A program made the position numbers and the translations under genes. 64,000 nucleotides of DNA from the NCBI RefSeq assembly GCF_900176435.1, contig NZ_FWYE01000001.1, positions 186,001-250,000 on the forward strand. Direction: 5' to 3'. The notes beneath the pieces were generated by a model. It was not told where the DNA came from, ran no database searches, and was given only the letters and a program-made list of their open reading frames with translations. This DNA is from Picrophilus oshimae DSM 9789. Its GTDB lineage: Archaea; Thermoplasmatota; Thermoplasmata; Thermoplasmatales; Thermoplasmataceae. How positions within the stretch are numbered: the first letter of the stretch is position 1; each line of letters opens with the position of its first letter. This document shows positions 17,265-25,909 of this stretch, in pieces.

Positions 17265-18556
17265 ATGGCATCAAGAGGTTTCTTCTTGGTTTCTGGTGCA
17301 TATCTTACTGTAACAATAAGACCAATAATCTCAAAAACTGCAAAGAAGAGCATTGAGTATTTAAAACCAAAGCTGTACATTATTATTGGAAATGCAACAA
17401 CACCAAGAATTGCACCTATTCTTGATGATAGTGTTGCAAAGCCCATGGCAGTTGACCTTATTCTTGTTGGAAAGATCTCAACAGGGTATGTAAATGTTAA
17501 TTCTCCAGGACCAAGATTATGTGAAAAATGCATAAATCCGAACATAAAAAATAGTATTAAAAAGCCCATGTTGCCGGTGAAATAAAGTAATAGCATTGGT
17601 ATTAAAGGCAGAAGAAAACCAATGATCTCCATTCTTCTTCTGCCGGCACGCTCTATCAAATACCATAGAACGATGAAACCGAGTATGACAGGAACCTCCT
17701 CAAGAAGAGAACCAAGAACGCTGATTATATATGATGATGTGTCAGAAAACAGAGATGGTGTATAAGTCCATATTCCATAGCTTGCAACGTCGTATGAGAA
17801 CCATGCAATTGAAACAAAGATTGTGTATTTTAGATACTTTTTGCTGAACAATTCCCTTATTTCCGTTCTGCCACCGTTTACATATGGATTTTTTACGTTT
17901 TTATAAAATTCATTTTCTACTTTAATTGCAGATTCATAATGGCCTGATTTTATTAAATAGTATGGTGACTCTGGCATTGATCTCCTTAAAAGCACAACGA
18001 TCAACGGTATTGCCGCAGCACTTATGTACATGTACCTCCAGGCATTTAATCCTGTATAAAGCACAAAGAATATTGAAACGATGTAAAAGGCTATAAAGCC
18101 AATATTCCAGTTGAATATATTGTATATAAGATATTTACCCCTGACGTTTCTCGGTGAGAACTCTGCCTGTATCGATGAGCTTATAGGATAATCCGCGCCT
18201 ATGCCTATTCCTGCAAGTACCTCAAAGATTATGAATTCAATAACGTTCCTTGATAACCCTGTTAAGAATAAAAATACCGATGTTATTAAAAGGTCGTATT
18301 CATATATTTTTTTCCGCCCAAATCTGTCAGATAAATAACCAAACGTTAGTGATCCAAAGAACATTCCAAGAAGCGCGGAAGATGCCATTAATGATATTTG
18401 ATACGGCAATGGCATAAAATAGTTTTTTAAATACAATAAGGCTACTGCATATATGCTTAAAACATAGCCATCCATTATAACACCGGCTGATGATAACAGC
18501 GTTATCTTTAACAATTTTCTGCTGGCCGGTATCTCGTCAAAGGAAACGCTTTCCAT
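17261..18556 (-). CDS. MFS transporter, sugar/phosphate porter type
   Basis: 431 residues, twelve predicted helices. Signatures are GVIMDGYVLSIYAV in TM1, FGYLSDRFGRKKIYEYD in the 2-3 loop (strong motif A), EVLAGIGIGADYPI in TM4 and ERAGRRRMEIIG in the central loop. It is similar in layout to the MFS protein at 954-2333 and probably paralogous. It is the first gene of a two-gene operon with the isochorismatase-fold protein. The promoter has a TATA element near 18580-18589 and a dyad just before the start codon. Confidence 0.88.
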   Translation of the reverse strand: MESVSFDEIPASRKLLKITLLSSAGVIMDGYVLSIYAVALLYLKNYFMPLPYQISLMASSALLGMFFGSLTFGYLSDRFGRKKIYEYDLLITSVFLFLTGLSRNVIEFIIFEVLAGIGIGADYPISSSIQAEFSPRNVRGKYLIYNIFNWNIGFIAFYIVSIFFVLYTGLNAWRYMYISAAAIPLIVVLLRRSMPESPYYLIKSGHYESAIKVENEFYKNVKNPYVNGGRTEIRELFSKKYLKYTIFVSIAWFSYDVASYGIWTYTPSLFSDTSSYIISVLGSLLEEVPVILGFIVLWYLIERAGRRRMEIIGFLLPLIPMLLLYFTGNMGFLILFFMFGFMHFSHNLGPGELTFTYPVEIFPTRIRSTAMGFATLSSRIGAILGVVAFPIIMYSFGFKYSMLFFAVFEIIGLIVTVRYAPETKKKPLDAI

Positions 18557-18559
18557 ATA

Positions 18560-18573
18560 CGAACAGAAGTTCG
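18560..18573. promoter_or_regulatory. Dyad CGAAC-N4-GTTCG before the MFS start
   Basis: CGAACAGAAGTTCG lies between the TATA-like element (about 18580-18589) and the ATG of the minus-strand MFS gene at 18556. It stands out for G+C in an AT-rich promoter. A protein bound there would cover the transcription start, so a repressor site is plausible. Confidence 0.35.
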
Positions 18574-18698
18574 GTATTATTTATAAATTTTTCTTTTATT
18601 TCAATGTTAATTATTTATTACTAGAATTAATTAAAAATTATGTATAATATTTATAATATATTAAATATATTTTTATAAACAAAAATAATTTGTTTACA

Positions 18699-19709
18699 AT
18701 GAAGGCTGCATTATTATATAAAAATGAGAAAAAACTGAGAATAGAGGATGTTCCTGTTCCAGAGATAAACGACGATGAGGTTCTAATCAAGGTAAAGGCT
18801 GCAGGGATATGCCATACAGAGTTACATTTCATTGATAATGTTTTAAATGCCGGTAAATATCCGATTATACCAGGGCATGAGGTTGCCGGAATAGTATACA
18901 AAAAAGGTAAAAATGTGAAGAGTCTTGATTTAAATGATAAGGTGCTTTTATATTATTACCGTGGCTGCGGTAAATGTGATTTCTGCATTAATGGCCAGGA
19001 GAACCTATGCACAAATCCGGAAATGGAGTATGGATTTATAAATGACGGCGGCTTTTCAGAATATATAAAGGCCAGGGAGACTGACCTTGTAAAGCTCAAC
19101 GATGATATCGATATATATTCAATTGCCCCAATAGCATGCAGCATAAGCACCGGAATACACGCATTAAACATGGCCAAACCGGAATTGAATGACAGGGTTC
19201 TTGTTTACGGTGTTGGAGGCGTTGGCTTTGGATTGATACAGCTTAATAAATTAAGGGGCTGCAGGGTTTTTTCTGCATCAAGAAATGATAAAAAACTGGA
19301 CATTGCAAAGAAGCTCGGCTCTGATTATAATATAAATACATACAATGAGAATATAGTAAATAAAGTAAAAAGCATGGGCGGTGTTGATATTATATACGAT
19401 CTTGTTGGTTCAAATGAAACAATAAAGAATGATATAGAAATGTTAAATAAGGCTGGTAAACTGGTATTAATAGGCTATGACGGCAGTAATGTAAATATAA
19501 ATCCGCTGGATCTGATAATAAATGAAATAAAAATAATATCATGCGTTGGCAATACAAGATACGAGCTGGAAGAAGCTGTAAGATTATTTAACGAGAACAG
19601 GATAAAAATTGTAATAGACAGATTTGATGAATTAAAAAATATAAACAATGACCTTGAGATAATAAGAAATGGCCAGGCCATGGGCAGAATCGTAATAAAA
19701 TTTGATTAA
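18699..19709 (+). CDS. Zinc-type medium-chain alcohol dehydrogenase
   Basis: About 336 residues. The catalytic zinc ligands are in AAGICHTELHFID (Cys) and IIPGHEVAGIV (His-Glu) within residues 35-70. The structural zinc loop is RGCGKCDFCINGQENLC with four cysteines. The Rossmann motif VYGVGGVGFGLIQ is near residue 168. It is thus an NAD(P)-dependent, zinc-containing alcohol/polyol or aldehyde reductase; substrate not determinable. The ATG at 18699 is preferred to an upstream TTG because TTTTATAAAC lies 24 nt upstream. Its stop shares TTAA with the convergent epimerase gene. Confidence 0.93.
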   Translation: MKAALLYKNEKKLRIEDVPVPEINDDEVLIKVKAAGICHTELHFIDNVLNAGKYPIIPGHEVAGIVYKKGKNVKSLDLNDKVLLYYYRGCGKCDFCINGQENLCTNPEMEYGFINDGGFSEYIKARETDLVKLNDDIDIYSIAPIACSISTGIHALNMAKPELNDRVLVYGVGGVGFGLIQLNKLRGCRVFSASRNDKKLDIAKKLGSDYNINTYNENIVNKVKSMGGVDIIYDLVGSNETIKNDIEMLNKAGKLVLIGYDGSNVNINPLDLIINEIKIISCVGNTRYELEEAVRLFNENRIKIVIDRFDELKNINNDLEIIRNGQAMGRIVIKFD

Positions 19710-20503
19710 ATTAGATTTATTGTGTATGAACAGTGAAACGATTCCCCTTTATTTAATTCTATGAGACCTATTTTATTGTTATAAACATCAGGCGCACCCG
19801 TCATTGGTTCAACAGCAATTGATTTTGTTTTTTCATACAGCCCGGTATATATAACCAGATAATCCATGTTTTCCCTATCGATTCTTATTTTTTTATTGCC
19901 TTCTAATATTACAGGGCCATGAACATAAAAGCAGTTATCAATTGATAATTTTGATATATCAGATCCATTTATGCTTGTATCAGATAATGTTCCATCCGGA
20001 AAATATTCATCTAAATAATTAAGCATCATGATCTTTCCGGATCTAAAGATGCATTTATCCGGAAAATAGAAATATGGATGAAAACCGATTTCAACCGGTA
20101 TTTTCTCATTCTTTGATGTAACCGTAAAATCTGTTCTAAACGATCTTTCATTTAATATGTATGAAACATTTATAAATGCATTTCCCGGATATGATTCATC
20201 ATTAAAGTCCATAAAAAATTCGATTTTATTACATAATACAATAACATTAAAGATTTTGTCCCTTACAAGGCCGTGTATGCTGTTTTCACCATTGTTTTTA
20301 GGTAATTTATAATTTATATTATTATATTTATATTCCGCGTTTCTTATTCTATTTCCAAATGGAAAGAGCACTGCAGAACCGCCATGTGTATCATTTCCAT
20401 CATGGCTATCATTTATTATTTTTTCACCATCAAGAACCAAAGATTTTATATACGCCCCGGTGCTGGAAACTTCCAGAAGGCTCCTGTTAAATGATATGAT
20501 CAT
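19706..20503 (-). CDS. Aldose 1-epimerase family protein
   Basis: 265 residues of the galactose mutarotase fold. Family landmarks are GGSAVLFPFGNRIRNAEY near residue 42, the catalytic-type histidine in NSIHGLVRD near 75, the second histidine in VEIGFHPYFYFPD near 140 and the late glutamate in SIAVEPMTGAPDV near 225. It would interconvert alpha and beta anomers of hexoses in the cytoplasm, feeding sugar oxidation. The convergent alcohol dehydrogenase may use related sugars or polyols, but this is inference. Confidence 0.88.
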   Translation of the reverse strand: MIISFNRSLLEVSSTGAYIKSLVLDGEKIINDSHDGNDTHGGSAVLFPFGNRIRNAEYKYNNINYKLPKNNGENSIHGLVRDKIFNVIVLCNKIEFFMDFNDESYPGNAFINVSYILNERSFRTDFTVTSKNEKIPVEIGFHPYFYFPDKCIFRSGKIMMLNYLDEYFPDGTLSDTSINGSDISKLSIDNCFYVHGPVILEGNKKIRIDRENMDYLVIYTGLYEKTKSIAVEPMTGAPDVYNNKIGLIELNKGESFHCSYTINLI

Positions 20504-20581
20504 AATAATATATATAAATAAATTATAAAAATTATTAAAATAGGTACATAAATTATTTTAAGGCATTTTATATAATAAAAC

Positions 20582-20998
20582 ATGCAGCATAAGATTGAGA
20601 ACAACGTAATATTTGCAAAGTTTGAGTCAGGTGAGGATATAATAAATGATCTTGATGGTCTTGTATCATTTTATAAAATAAGGTCAGCGAGCATAGACTT
20701 TGCAATAGGCATGATGAAGAATGCAAGGTTTGCCTACTGGAACATTGATCATTACGATGAAACCTTTATAGATGAAAGAATTGAACTTGTTTCATTTCAT
20801 GGAAGCATTGCCGATGATGAGATAAAATATCATATACACATGGCAGGCGCAAAAAACGATCATAGAATATACGGCGGCCATTTTATTTCAGGTATTGCAG
20901 ATCCACTTATGGAATTAAGAATAACTGTGTTCAATGATATAAAATTAAAGAGGTCATTTAATGATGATTCACATCTAAGGGAGATAAAAATAGATTAA
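20582..20998 (+). CDS. PPC (DUF296) domain protein
   Basis: 138 residues forming a single PPC domain, the trimeric fold also found in plant AT-hook proteins. Features include FAKFESGEDIINDLD at the N terminus, ASIDFAIGMMKNARFAYW, the histidine-containing strand IKYHIHMAGA near residue 90 and the diagnostic YGGHFISG followed by MELRITVF. There is no AT-hook. Archaeal members are proposed to bind DNA or nucleotides, without firm function. It is convergent with the CARF regulator gene and shares a TTAA stop overlap. Confidence 0.85.
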   Translation: MQHKIENNVIFAKFESGEDIINDLDGLVSFYKIRSASIDFAIGMMKNARFAYWNIDHYDETFIDERIELVSFHGSIADDEIKYHIHMAGAKNDHRIYGGHFISGIADPLMELRITVFNDIKLKRSFNDDSHLREIKID

Positions 20999-21624
20999 TA
21001 CCTTCCATTTATAATCTTTTCCCAGGTTTCATTTGTATTAAAAATATATTTTTTGCCATCCCTTTTTACATCTATAAGATTTAAATTCTTAAGCCTCTTA
21101 AGTTTTCTTGATACCGTTGATTTATCCATGTTAAGATCCCTTGATATATCATTTATTGTTTTATTCCCGTTTTCCATGCTATGAAATATTGATTTCTCAT
21201 TGCTTGCATATTTTAAAAACTTGTCAATAACCTCAACCTTTATTATCCTTGTTTTATTGCTTCCCTTTGAATATGATACCAGTTTTATGCCGTTCTGTAT
21301 TGCAAAGACGACCATGGCGGAAACACCGACACCGGTTCCGGCAGAGCAGTTTATCCATGATGGCATGTATCCAATTTTATTTACAACACTCATTATTGTA
21401 ACATAGATATCGTAAAAGTCATAGATATCGTTGATCCATGCAGGCATAACATTTATATTAAAACTTAAGAGACTGGATGAGATTTCATCTATCAATGACC
21501 TTGATTTCTCATCTTCTGTTGTTAATAGCACATAATAATCTATTAATGATAATCTATACTCCATTAAGGGCATTAAAACGATCTTTTTATCAAAACCCAG
21601 CAATGATATTGCATACTTATCCAT
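20995..21624 (-). CDS. CARF-wHTH transcription regulator, Csa3-like
   Basis: 209 residues. The first 130 form a Rossmann-like CARF domain: GFDKKIVLMPL, then DYYVLLTTEDEKSRSLI, and the ligand-loop strand WINCSAGTGVGVSAMVV, corresponding to the GTK-type loop of CARF proteins. Residues 135-209 are a winged helix (TINDISRDLNMDKSTVSRKL...LKNLNLIDV). This architecture matches Csa3, the CRISPR-associated regulator of type I-A systems thought to sense a cyclic oligonucleotide. It is divergent from a cas6 gene across a 108-nt region with TTGCAA elements, so it likely controls both itself and cas6. Confidence 0.83.
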   Translation of the reverse strand: MDKYAISLLGFDKKIVLMPLMEYRLSLIDYYVLLTTEDEKSRSLIDEISSSLLSFNINVMPAWINDIYDFYDIYVTIMSVVNKIGYMPSWINCSAGTGVGVSAMVVFAIQNGIKLVSYSKGSNKTRIIKVEVIDKFLKYASNEKSIFHSMENGNKTINDISRDLNMDKSTVSRKLKRLKNLNLIDVKRDGKKYIFNTNETWEKIINGRY

Positions 21625-21732
21625 TTATATACGCAATATTGCAATTTTTATTTAAATTTTTGCAATGTATAAATAAAAAGGCAACAAAATGCAATAACAT
21701 TGTCTTTATTTAATATTAAAAAATAGATTTTT
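21625..21732. promoter_or_regulatory. Divergent promoter with TTGCAA operator-like elements
   Basis: Between the regulator and cas6 are GCAATATTGC (perfect palindrome, 21633-21642), the overlapping ATTGCAAT (21638-21645), a second TTGCAA at 21660-21665 centred 20 bp away, and TGCAAT at 21690-21695; another ATTGCAT is inside the regulator start (21608-21614). The first two sites flank the regulator's TATA-like TTTAAATA (about 21648-21655). The cas6 TATA-like TTATTTAA is near 21706-21713. Autoregulation by the CARF-HTH protein is the simplest reading. Confidence 0.5.
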
Positions 21733-22422
21733 ATGAAGCTTGTTATTGAGCTTACACAGAATCAAAAAACCATCTCATACAGTGATATATATTCAATCTT
21801 TGAAAATATTATCTTTGAAATAGGCAGATCAAAACCATTGATAAAAAGTGCCATGATTGATGATTTTTCATACTACTGCGGCAGCCATCCATTACCGTAT
21901 AAGGGAAGAATCAGTAACAATACGATTTCCTATGGTAAATACAGAATATACATTTCAAGCGGTTATTACAAAATAATAGATGATATAATGGATGCAATAA
22001 AATCCGGTAATGTAAAACATAGATTGATGAGGATAAATTCAGTTAAAATGGAAAATAACAATTGTTTTTTTGATACGGCCAATATGATATCAAGATCTCC
22101 TGTGATAATTAAATACAACGGTGAGTACATAGATGCCAATAACAGGAATTTTGTCGATGCCATTAAAAATGATATAATAAAAAAATACAGTTTCACGGGT
22201 TTAAATGGATATATAGATTTCATAAAGATCATACATTTTAAGACCTTAAATTTAAGGATAAATAATGAGGATATAAAGGCATCAATGATAAAGTTTACAA
22301 TAATGTCTGATAATAAAATAATAAACAATATTCTAAATACCGGCATTGGAGAACTAACAAAATCCGGTTTTGGATTCATAGACGAGGAAAGGATGCCGCT
22401 GGACTTTGGAATCATGTATTAA
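21733..22422 (+). CDS. cas6: Cas6-family CRISPR RNA endoribonuclease
   Basis: 229 residues with the two-RAMP layout of Cas6. The middle has ISYGKYRIYISSGYY followed by a helix and INSVKM, and the C terminus has the hallmark glycine-rich loop NTGIGELTKSGFGFI. Cas6 cuts CRISPR precursor RNA within repeats. A general-base residue cannot be assigned with confidence; candidates are Tyr or His in the first half. No other cas gene or repeat array is in the window; the only partner is the divergent CARF regulator. It starts at ATG 21733 with a TATA element about 25 nt upstream. Confidence 0.85.
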   Translation: MKLVIELTQNQKTISYSDIYSIFENIIFEIGRSKPLIKSAMIDDFSYYCGSHPLPYKGRISNNTISYGKYRIYISSGYYKIIDDIMDAIKSGNVKHRLMRINSVKMENNNCFFDTANMISRSPVIIKYNGEYIDANNRNFVDAIKNDIIKKYSFTGLNGYIDFIKIIHFKTLNLRINNEDIKASMIKFTIMSDNKIINNILNTGIGELTKSGFGFIDEERMPLDFGIMY

Positions 22423-22451
22423 AATGTTTAATAGAATAAACATTTAAAATA

Positions 22452-23111
22452 TTATCTTCTTGCAAGCTTTGCAGAAAGCTCAAACAATGATATGCTGTGA
22501 AGCCAGACCTTTCCAGGACCGGTCATATTTGCAAAGAATAAGCCCTCGCCCTCAAGACCGCCAAGAATCATTGTCTTTAAGCCGCCTATTCTTACCACGT
22601 TATAACCAACGGTTTCCTCAAAGGCAAGAACATGGCTGAGCTCTACCTGTATTTCCTCACCCGGTTTTAATTCCCGTTCAATAACCTGACCGTGGCCGTG
22701 CATCATTACAGATCCGGTGCCGCTGAATTTCTCAAGGAATAAACCCTCGCCGCCAAAGACACCCTGCCAGAGACCTGCAAATTTGGTTGAATAATTCACG
22801 GTGGAATCCATGCATAAAAAGGCGTTGAACTCTGCAATTATCGAATTATTATTTAATTCTATTTTAAAGACCTTGCCTGGCAAAAAGCCCGCACTTGCAA
22901 CCTCACCTGGGCCATCAACCTTTAAAAGAAAGACGTCAGAGCCTGCAAGCATGTGTGAAAATGCACCCCTGAGGCCACCAGCACGCACATCAAGTCTGGC
23001 AGATGGGCTTTTGTATATGAGATGGCCGGGCTCAACGTACATTGATTCACCCTCATTTAGGATGCTTTTAAGGTACTGGACATCGCCGCCAACAATTTCA
23101 TAATTTACCAT
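22452..23111 (-). CDS. AIM24/TIGR00266 family protein
   Basis: 219 residues from ATG 23111; the frame runs further upstream, but TTTATATAAAC about 28 nt before this ATG fixes a leaderless start. The family landmarks are YVEPGHLIYKSPSARL near residue 25, the glycine-rich RAGGLRGAFSHMLAG, FGGEGLFLEKFSGTG near 130 and GLEGEGLFFANMTGPG near 195. The fold is a double-psi beta barrel built of internally similar units. Homologues occur from bacteria to yeast mitochondria, with no established biochemical activity. It stands alone between cas6 and a small hypothetical gene. Confidence 0.87.
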   Translation of the reverse strand: MVNYEIVGGDVQYLKSILNEGESMYVEPGHLIYKSPSARLDVRAGGLRGAFSHMLAGSDVFLLKVDGPGEVASAGFLPGKVFKIELNNNSIIAEFNAFLCMDSTVNYSTKFAGLWQGVFGGEGLFLEKFSGTGSVMMHGHGQVIERELKPGEEIQVELSHVLAFEETVGYNVVRIGGLKTMILGGLEGEGLFFANMTGPGKVWLHSISLFELSAKLARR

Positions 23112-23285
23112 GAGGCATAAACATCTATTGTTTATATAAATTGTTGTATTCCAATAATAATACAATTGTTTTTTATATATCTAATTTTATATCATTGAAA
23201 AATTTTTGAATTTAATATTATCCTGAAGATAAAATTTTTTTGTATGATAAACGAAAAATTCTTTTACTGTTATCTATTTATTGAA

Positions 23286-23654
23286 ATGATAATCATGAAT
23301 ATTGTTGAAATAGCAAGAATGCCTGAAAATGAAAGAAAAAGTGAAATGATGGATCTTTTTAAAAATCTAATGTCAAAGAATGATGCAGAAATGTTGTCTT
23401 CAATGAAGGATCTTATAACAGAGATGTGCAGGGATGCAAATGAAAACGAATATATTAACCTGTGCCTGACAAACATGTCAATTGTGCTTTCAATGGATGA
23501 CCGGTCACTAAAATCATTTATAAAAATAAGGATGAAGGCAAACTCAGAACTTAATGACAGTTATAAATCAAGGGATATGGAAATGATTGAAAAGGCAATG
23601 GAAAGGCTACCTGAAAATGATAGAAAAAGGCTTATGGCTGCAATGGGGCAGTGA
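23286..23654 (+). CDS. Small helical hypothetical protein
   Basis: About 120 residues, all predicted helix and highly charged (ARMPENERKSEMMDLFKNL ... MERLPENDRKRLMAAMGQ), with repeated PENxRK segments near both ends. The frame opens at 23244, but the first 14 residues look non-coding; starts at 23286 or 23295 are more likely. The shape suggests a four-helix bundle. No motif or neighbour gives a function. Confidence 0.55.
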   Translation: MIIMNIVEIARMPENERKSEMMDLFKNLMSKNDAEMLSSMKDLITEMCRDANENEYINLCLTNMSIVLSMDDRSLKSFIKIRMKANSELNDSYKSRDMEMIEKAMERLPENDRKRLMAAMGQ

Positions 23655-23748
23655 TTTATAAACCATTTTAATTAATAAAAAATCCTAAAATTATTTCTCT
23701 TGTTCCTACAGAGGGGAATCAATTCATAAAAAGAATTAAATAACTTCG

Positions 23749-24919
23749 GTGTTAAGGTTGCACTTGAATTCTGATTGGAGATTATTTTACAAATTTTGGC
23801 TTTCTCATAATTTTGTAAGAATTAATGTAGCATTCTTTAATGTATACTTTATCTGGTTTGTATACCAGCATACTATGTCGGTCTTCTTAACAGGTATGAT
23901 TCCTTTTTTTTCCTTGGGTATTGTCATCTTTATACCTTGAGGGTTACCTTATTGATAGATTTAATAGGAAAAAATTATTTTTAATATTCAATGTCCTTCT
24001 ACTTTTTATTTATTCTGCACTTGCCTTTGAAAGGTCTTTAATGTGGTTGTACAGTGTTTCATTTTTATCTCAGGCAATAACTGCTATATCAGTTGATTCT
24101 TTTAGAGCTATTACCAAAGACATTTTAGATAAAAACGAAATGTCAAATGGTATATCAATTTCTCAAATAGGAAGAGGGCTCTCATATATATTGGGAGATC
24201 TGTTGGCCGGGGCTTTTCTAATATTTTTTCAAAGAACTTTTTTTGTTTTTTTTATTATAATGGCAATTTTGTCAATAATTATGCTTTATAATACAGGGTT
24301 AAAAGATGTAAAACCTGCACCAAAACATAAAAAAACGAAATATCGGGATGCCTTCCCATATATTCTGGCAGTCTTACCGGTTATGGTATTAAGTTTTATA
24401 TTAGCGGGAAGTTCTTCAGCATTAGACGTATACAGTGCTTATATTATTTCTACCTATTTGAAGTCTGGTATATTATGGTATACTTTATTTATAGTGGCAT
24501 TTCCATTTGGTAGCATTATCGCTGGCTTTTATATTGCAAGCCATAGGAAAAATATTAGCAGGTTTTTTGTTTTGTTAATGTTACCCTTTGCATTTTTACT
24601 TTTGTTCATATCCATTTCAGCTTATGCCTTTGAAATAGTGATTGCGGCTGTTTTACTTGGCATAATAAGTGCATTTATTAATATTAAAATAACAGCGTAT
24701 ATTACCATAAATACTCCAGGGGAAATGATTGGCAGGGTGAATGCACTCTACTATACGATGATAGCCTCTAGTGCACCTCTGCTAACATTTGTATATAGCG
24801 CATTGGGAACATTTTTTAATCCTATGATAATTATCTTTTGCACTGGAATTGTTGTCATTCTTTTGCTCATTCCAATTTACATTTATGTTGAAAGGTATTT
24901 AAGGAATCATCCTTCCTAA
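23749..24919 (+). pseudogene. MFS transporter, frameshifted
   Basis: The first frame (23749-23940, GTG start) encodes the N terminus and TM1-TM2 (FFNVYFIWFVYQHTM, GMIPFFSLGIVIF) and stops. A second frame then continues to 24919 with LYLEGYLIDRFNRKKLF, a standard motif A, and ten further helices. Removing one base near 23932 gives a continuous ...GIVIFYLEGYLIDRFNRKK... of about 389 residues. The break is thus a one-base insertion in an otherwise intact MFS carrier of the MFS_1 type. The gene is adjacent to tRNA-Val and may be an acquired, decaying gene, or the indel may be a sequence error. Confidence 0.75.
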
Positions 24920-24975
24920 ATATTTAAAATTGATTGCCCATTTCTATTTTCAAGATAAAAGATTGCTTATAGAAA

Positions 24976-25047
24976 TGGGCCCGGCCGGATTTGAACCAGC
25001 GACCACCGCCTTGTAAGGGCGGCATCATACCACTAGACTACGAGCCC
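24976..25047 (-). tRNA. tRNA-Val (TAC)
   Basis: On the minus strand: acceptor GGGCTCG pairs with CGGGCCC (one U:G), D-arm GTCT...GAT, anticodon stem CCGCC/GGCGG with loop CTTACAA giving anticodon TAC, T-arm GCTGG TTCAAAT CCGGC, discriminator A. CCA is not encoded and there is no intron. Confidence 0.94.
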
Positions 25048-25098
25048 TTTAGCCCATAATTATAAATATGTATATATTCTTTATCACAATGTTGTAAC

Positions 25099-25488
25099 GT
25101 GCCCGGAAAGATAAAGATCCCTGGAACGGTATTTCTCGATGGTAATGAGCTTGAGGATGCATTAATATACATACATGTAAAGGGGTATTCCAGGGCCCGT
25201 GTAACACACATAGACATTGAATCCAGAGCGTTAAAATCCGTTATAAGGCCAAGGCACAGCTCGTATCCGGAGGTAAACTGGTCATTATCAACATCAATTG
25301 ATGTTAATGGTCATGAAATAGTCATAGTTTCAGAAAGGCTTGCAGAAATTATACATTTAAATGGTAATTTGTATGTTGGCGGCAAGGGAAAGGGCATATT
25401 CCTTGGATTTCATAGGGAACAGATATCAGAAATGGAAAAATTCGCATCAAAAATAGGTATAAAACCAAAAAAATTAAATTTAAAATAG
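25099..25488 (+). CDS. Hypothetical 129-aa beta-rich protein
   Basis: 129 residues with a GTG start at 25099. The N terminus (MPGKIKIPGTVFLDGNELED) and repeated strand-turn pattern (ARVTHIDIESRAL, HEIVIVSERLAEIIH, GNLYVGGKGKGIFLG) suggest a small beta-barrel domain with a positively charged surface and a helical tail. The Arg/His/Lys content (IRPRHSSYP, FHREQIS) would allow nucleic-acid binding. I do not recognise the family. The 3' end overlaps the convergent gene by 9 nt. A TATA element lies about 25-30 nt upstream between it and tRNA-Val. Confidence 0.6.
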   Translation: MPGKIKIPGTVFLDGNELEDALIYIHVKGYSRARVTHIDIESRALKSVIRPRHSSYPEVNWSLSTSIDVNGHEIVIVSERLAEIIHLNGNLYVGGKGKGIFLGFHREQISEMEKFASKIGIKPKKLNLK

Positions 25489-25755
25489 ACCCTTTTTGAA
25501 TGTTTCCTTTACCTCAAAGGCATCTATATTCCATGTTGGTCCAAGTGTTTTTGCCGTTTCAAGGAGATGGTTTATTGAATCGACCTCCCACTTGCACACG
25601 GCCTCGTTTTTGTTCTCTGCAAGATCCATGCTGAGCAATTTAAGACCTGCCGGAAGTTTCTTTGACTTTGCCATATCCGTTACCTTTTTTGCAAACTCCA
25701 TAACCTTATCCTTCTGGTCATCATTCCATGTGTGTACTACAATTACCTCTGCCAT
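25480..25755 (-). CDS. Small alpha-beta hypothetical protein
   Basis: 91 residues from ATG 25755; six extra residues of the open frame are unlikely to be translated. The sequence MAEVIVVHTWNDDQKDKVM, then KLLSMDLAENKNEAVCKWEV, shows a strand-helix-strand-strand-helix order fitting a ferredoxin-like dimeric alpha-beta barrel, with a conserved-looking W and one cysteine. Related small proteins are common in Thermoplasmatales-type genomes without known activity. It overlaps the convergent gene by 9 nt. Confidence 0.6.
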   Translation of the reverse strand: MAEVIVVHTWNDDQKDKVMEFAKKVTDMAKSKKLPAGLKLLSMDLAENKNEAVCKWEVDSINHLLETAKTLGPTWNIDAFEVKETFKKGLF

Positions 25756-25909
25756 AATTAAACAATACAACATAGATATATAAAGTTTTTTTATAAAAAC
25801 TTTTTTTATTGAAAAACGGATAATTAAAAAATAAAAAAATAAAAATAATGACGGCCATAATTTAATAAAACCAAAAAATGTTTATTCATAAAAGGTTATA
25901 CACATACAA

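Noticed and set aside
21601-21735. Possible CRISPR repeat units near cas6
   Set aside because: The TTGCAA elements are 6-10 nt and unevenly spaced; there are no repeats of 23-40 nt with regular spacers.
21966-22415. Antisense ORF across cas6
   Set aside because: Repetitive Ile/Leu/Ser translation produced by AT-rich codons of cas6; no TATA element or conserved feature.
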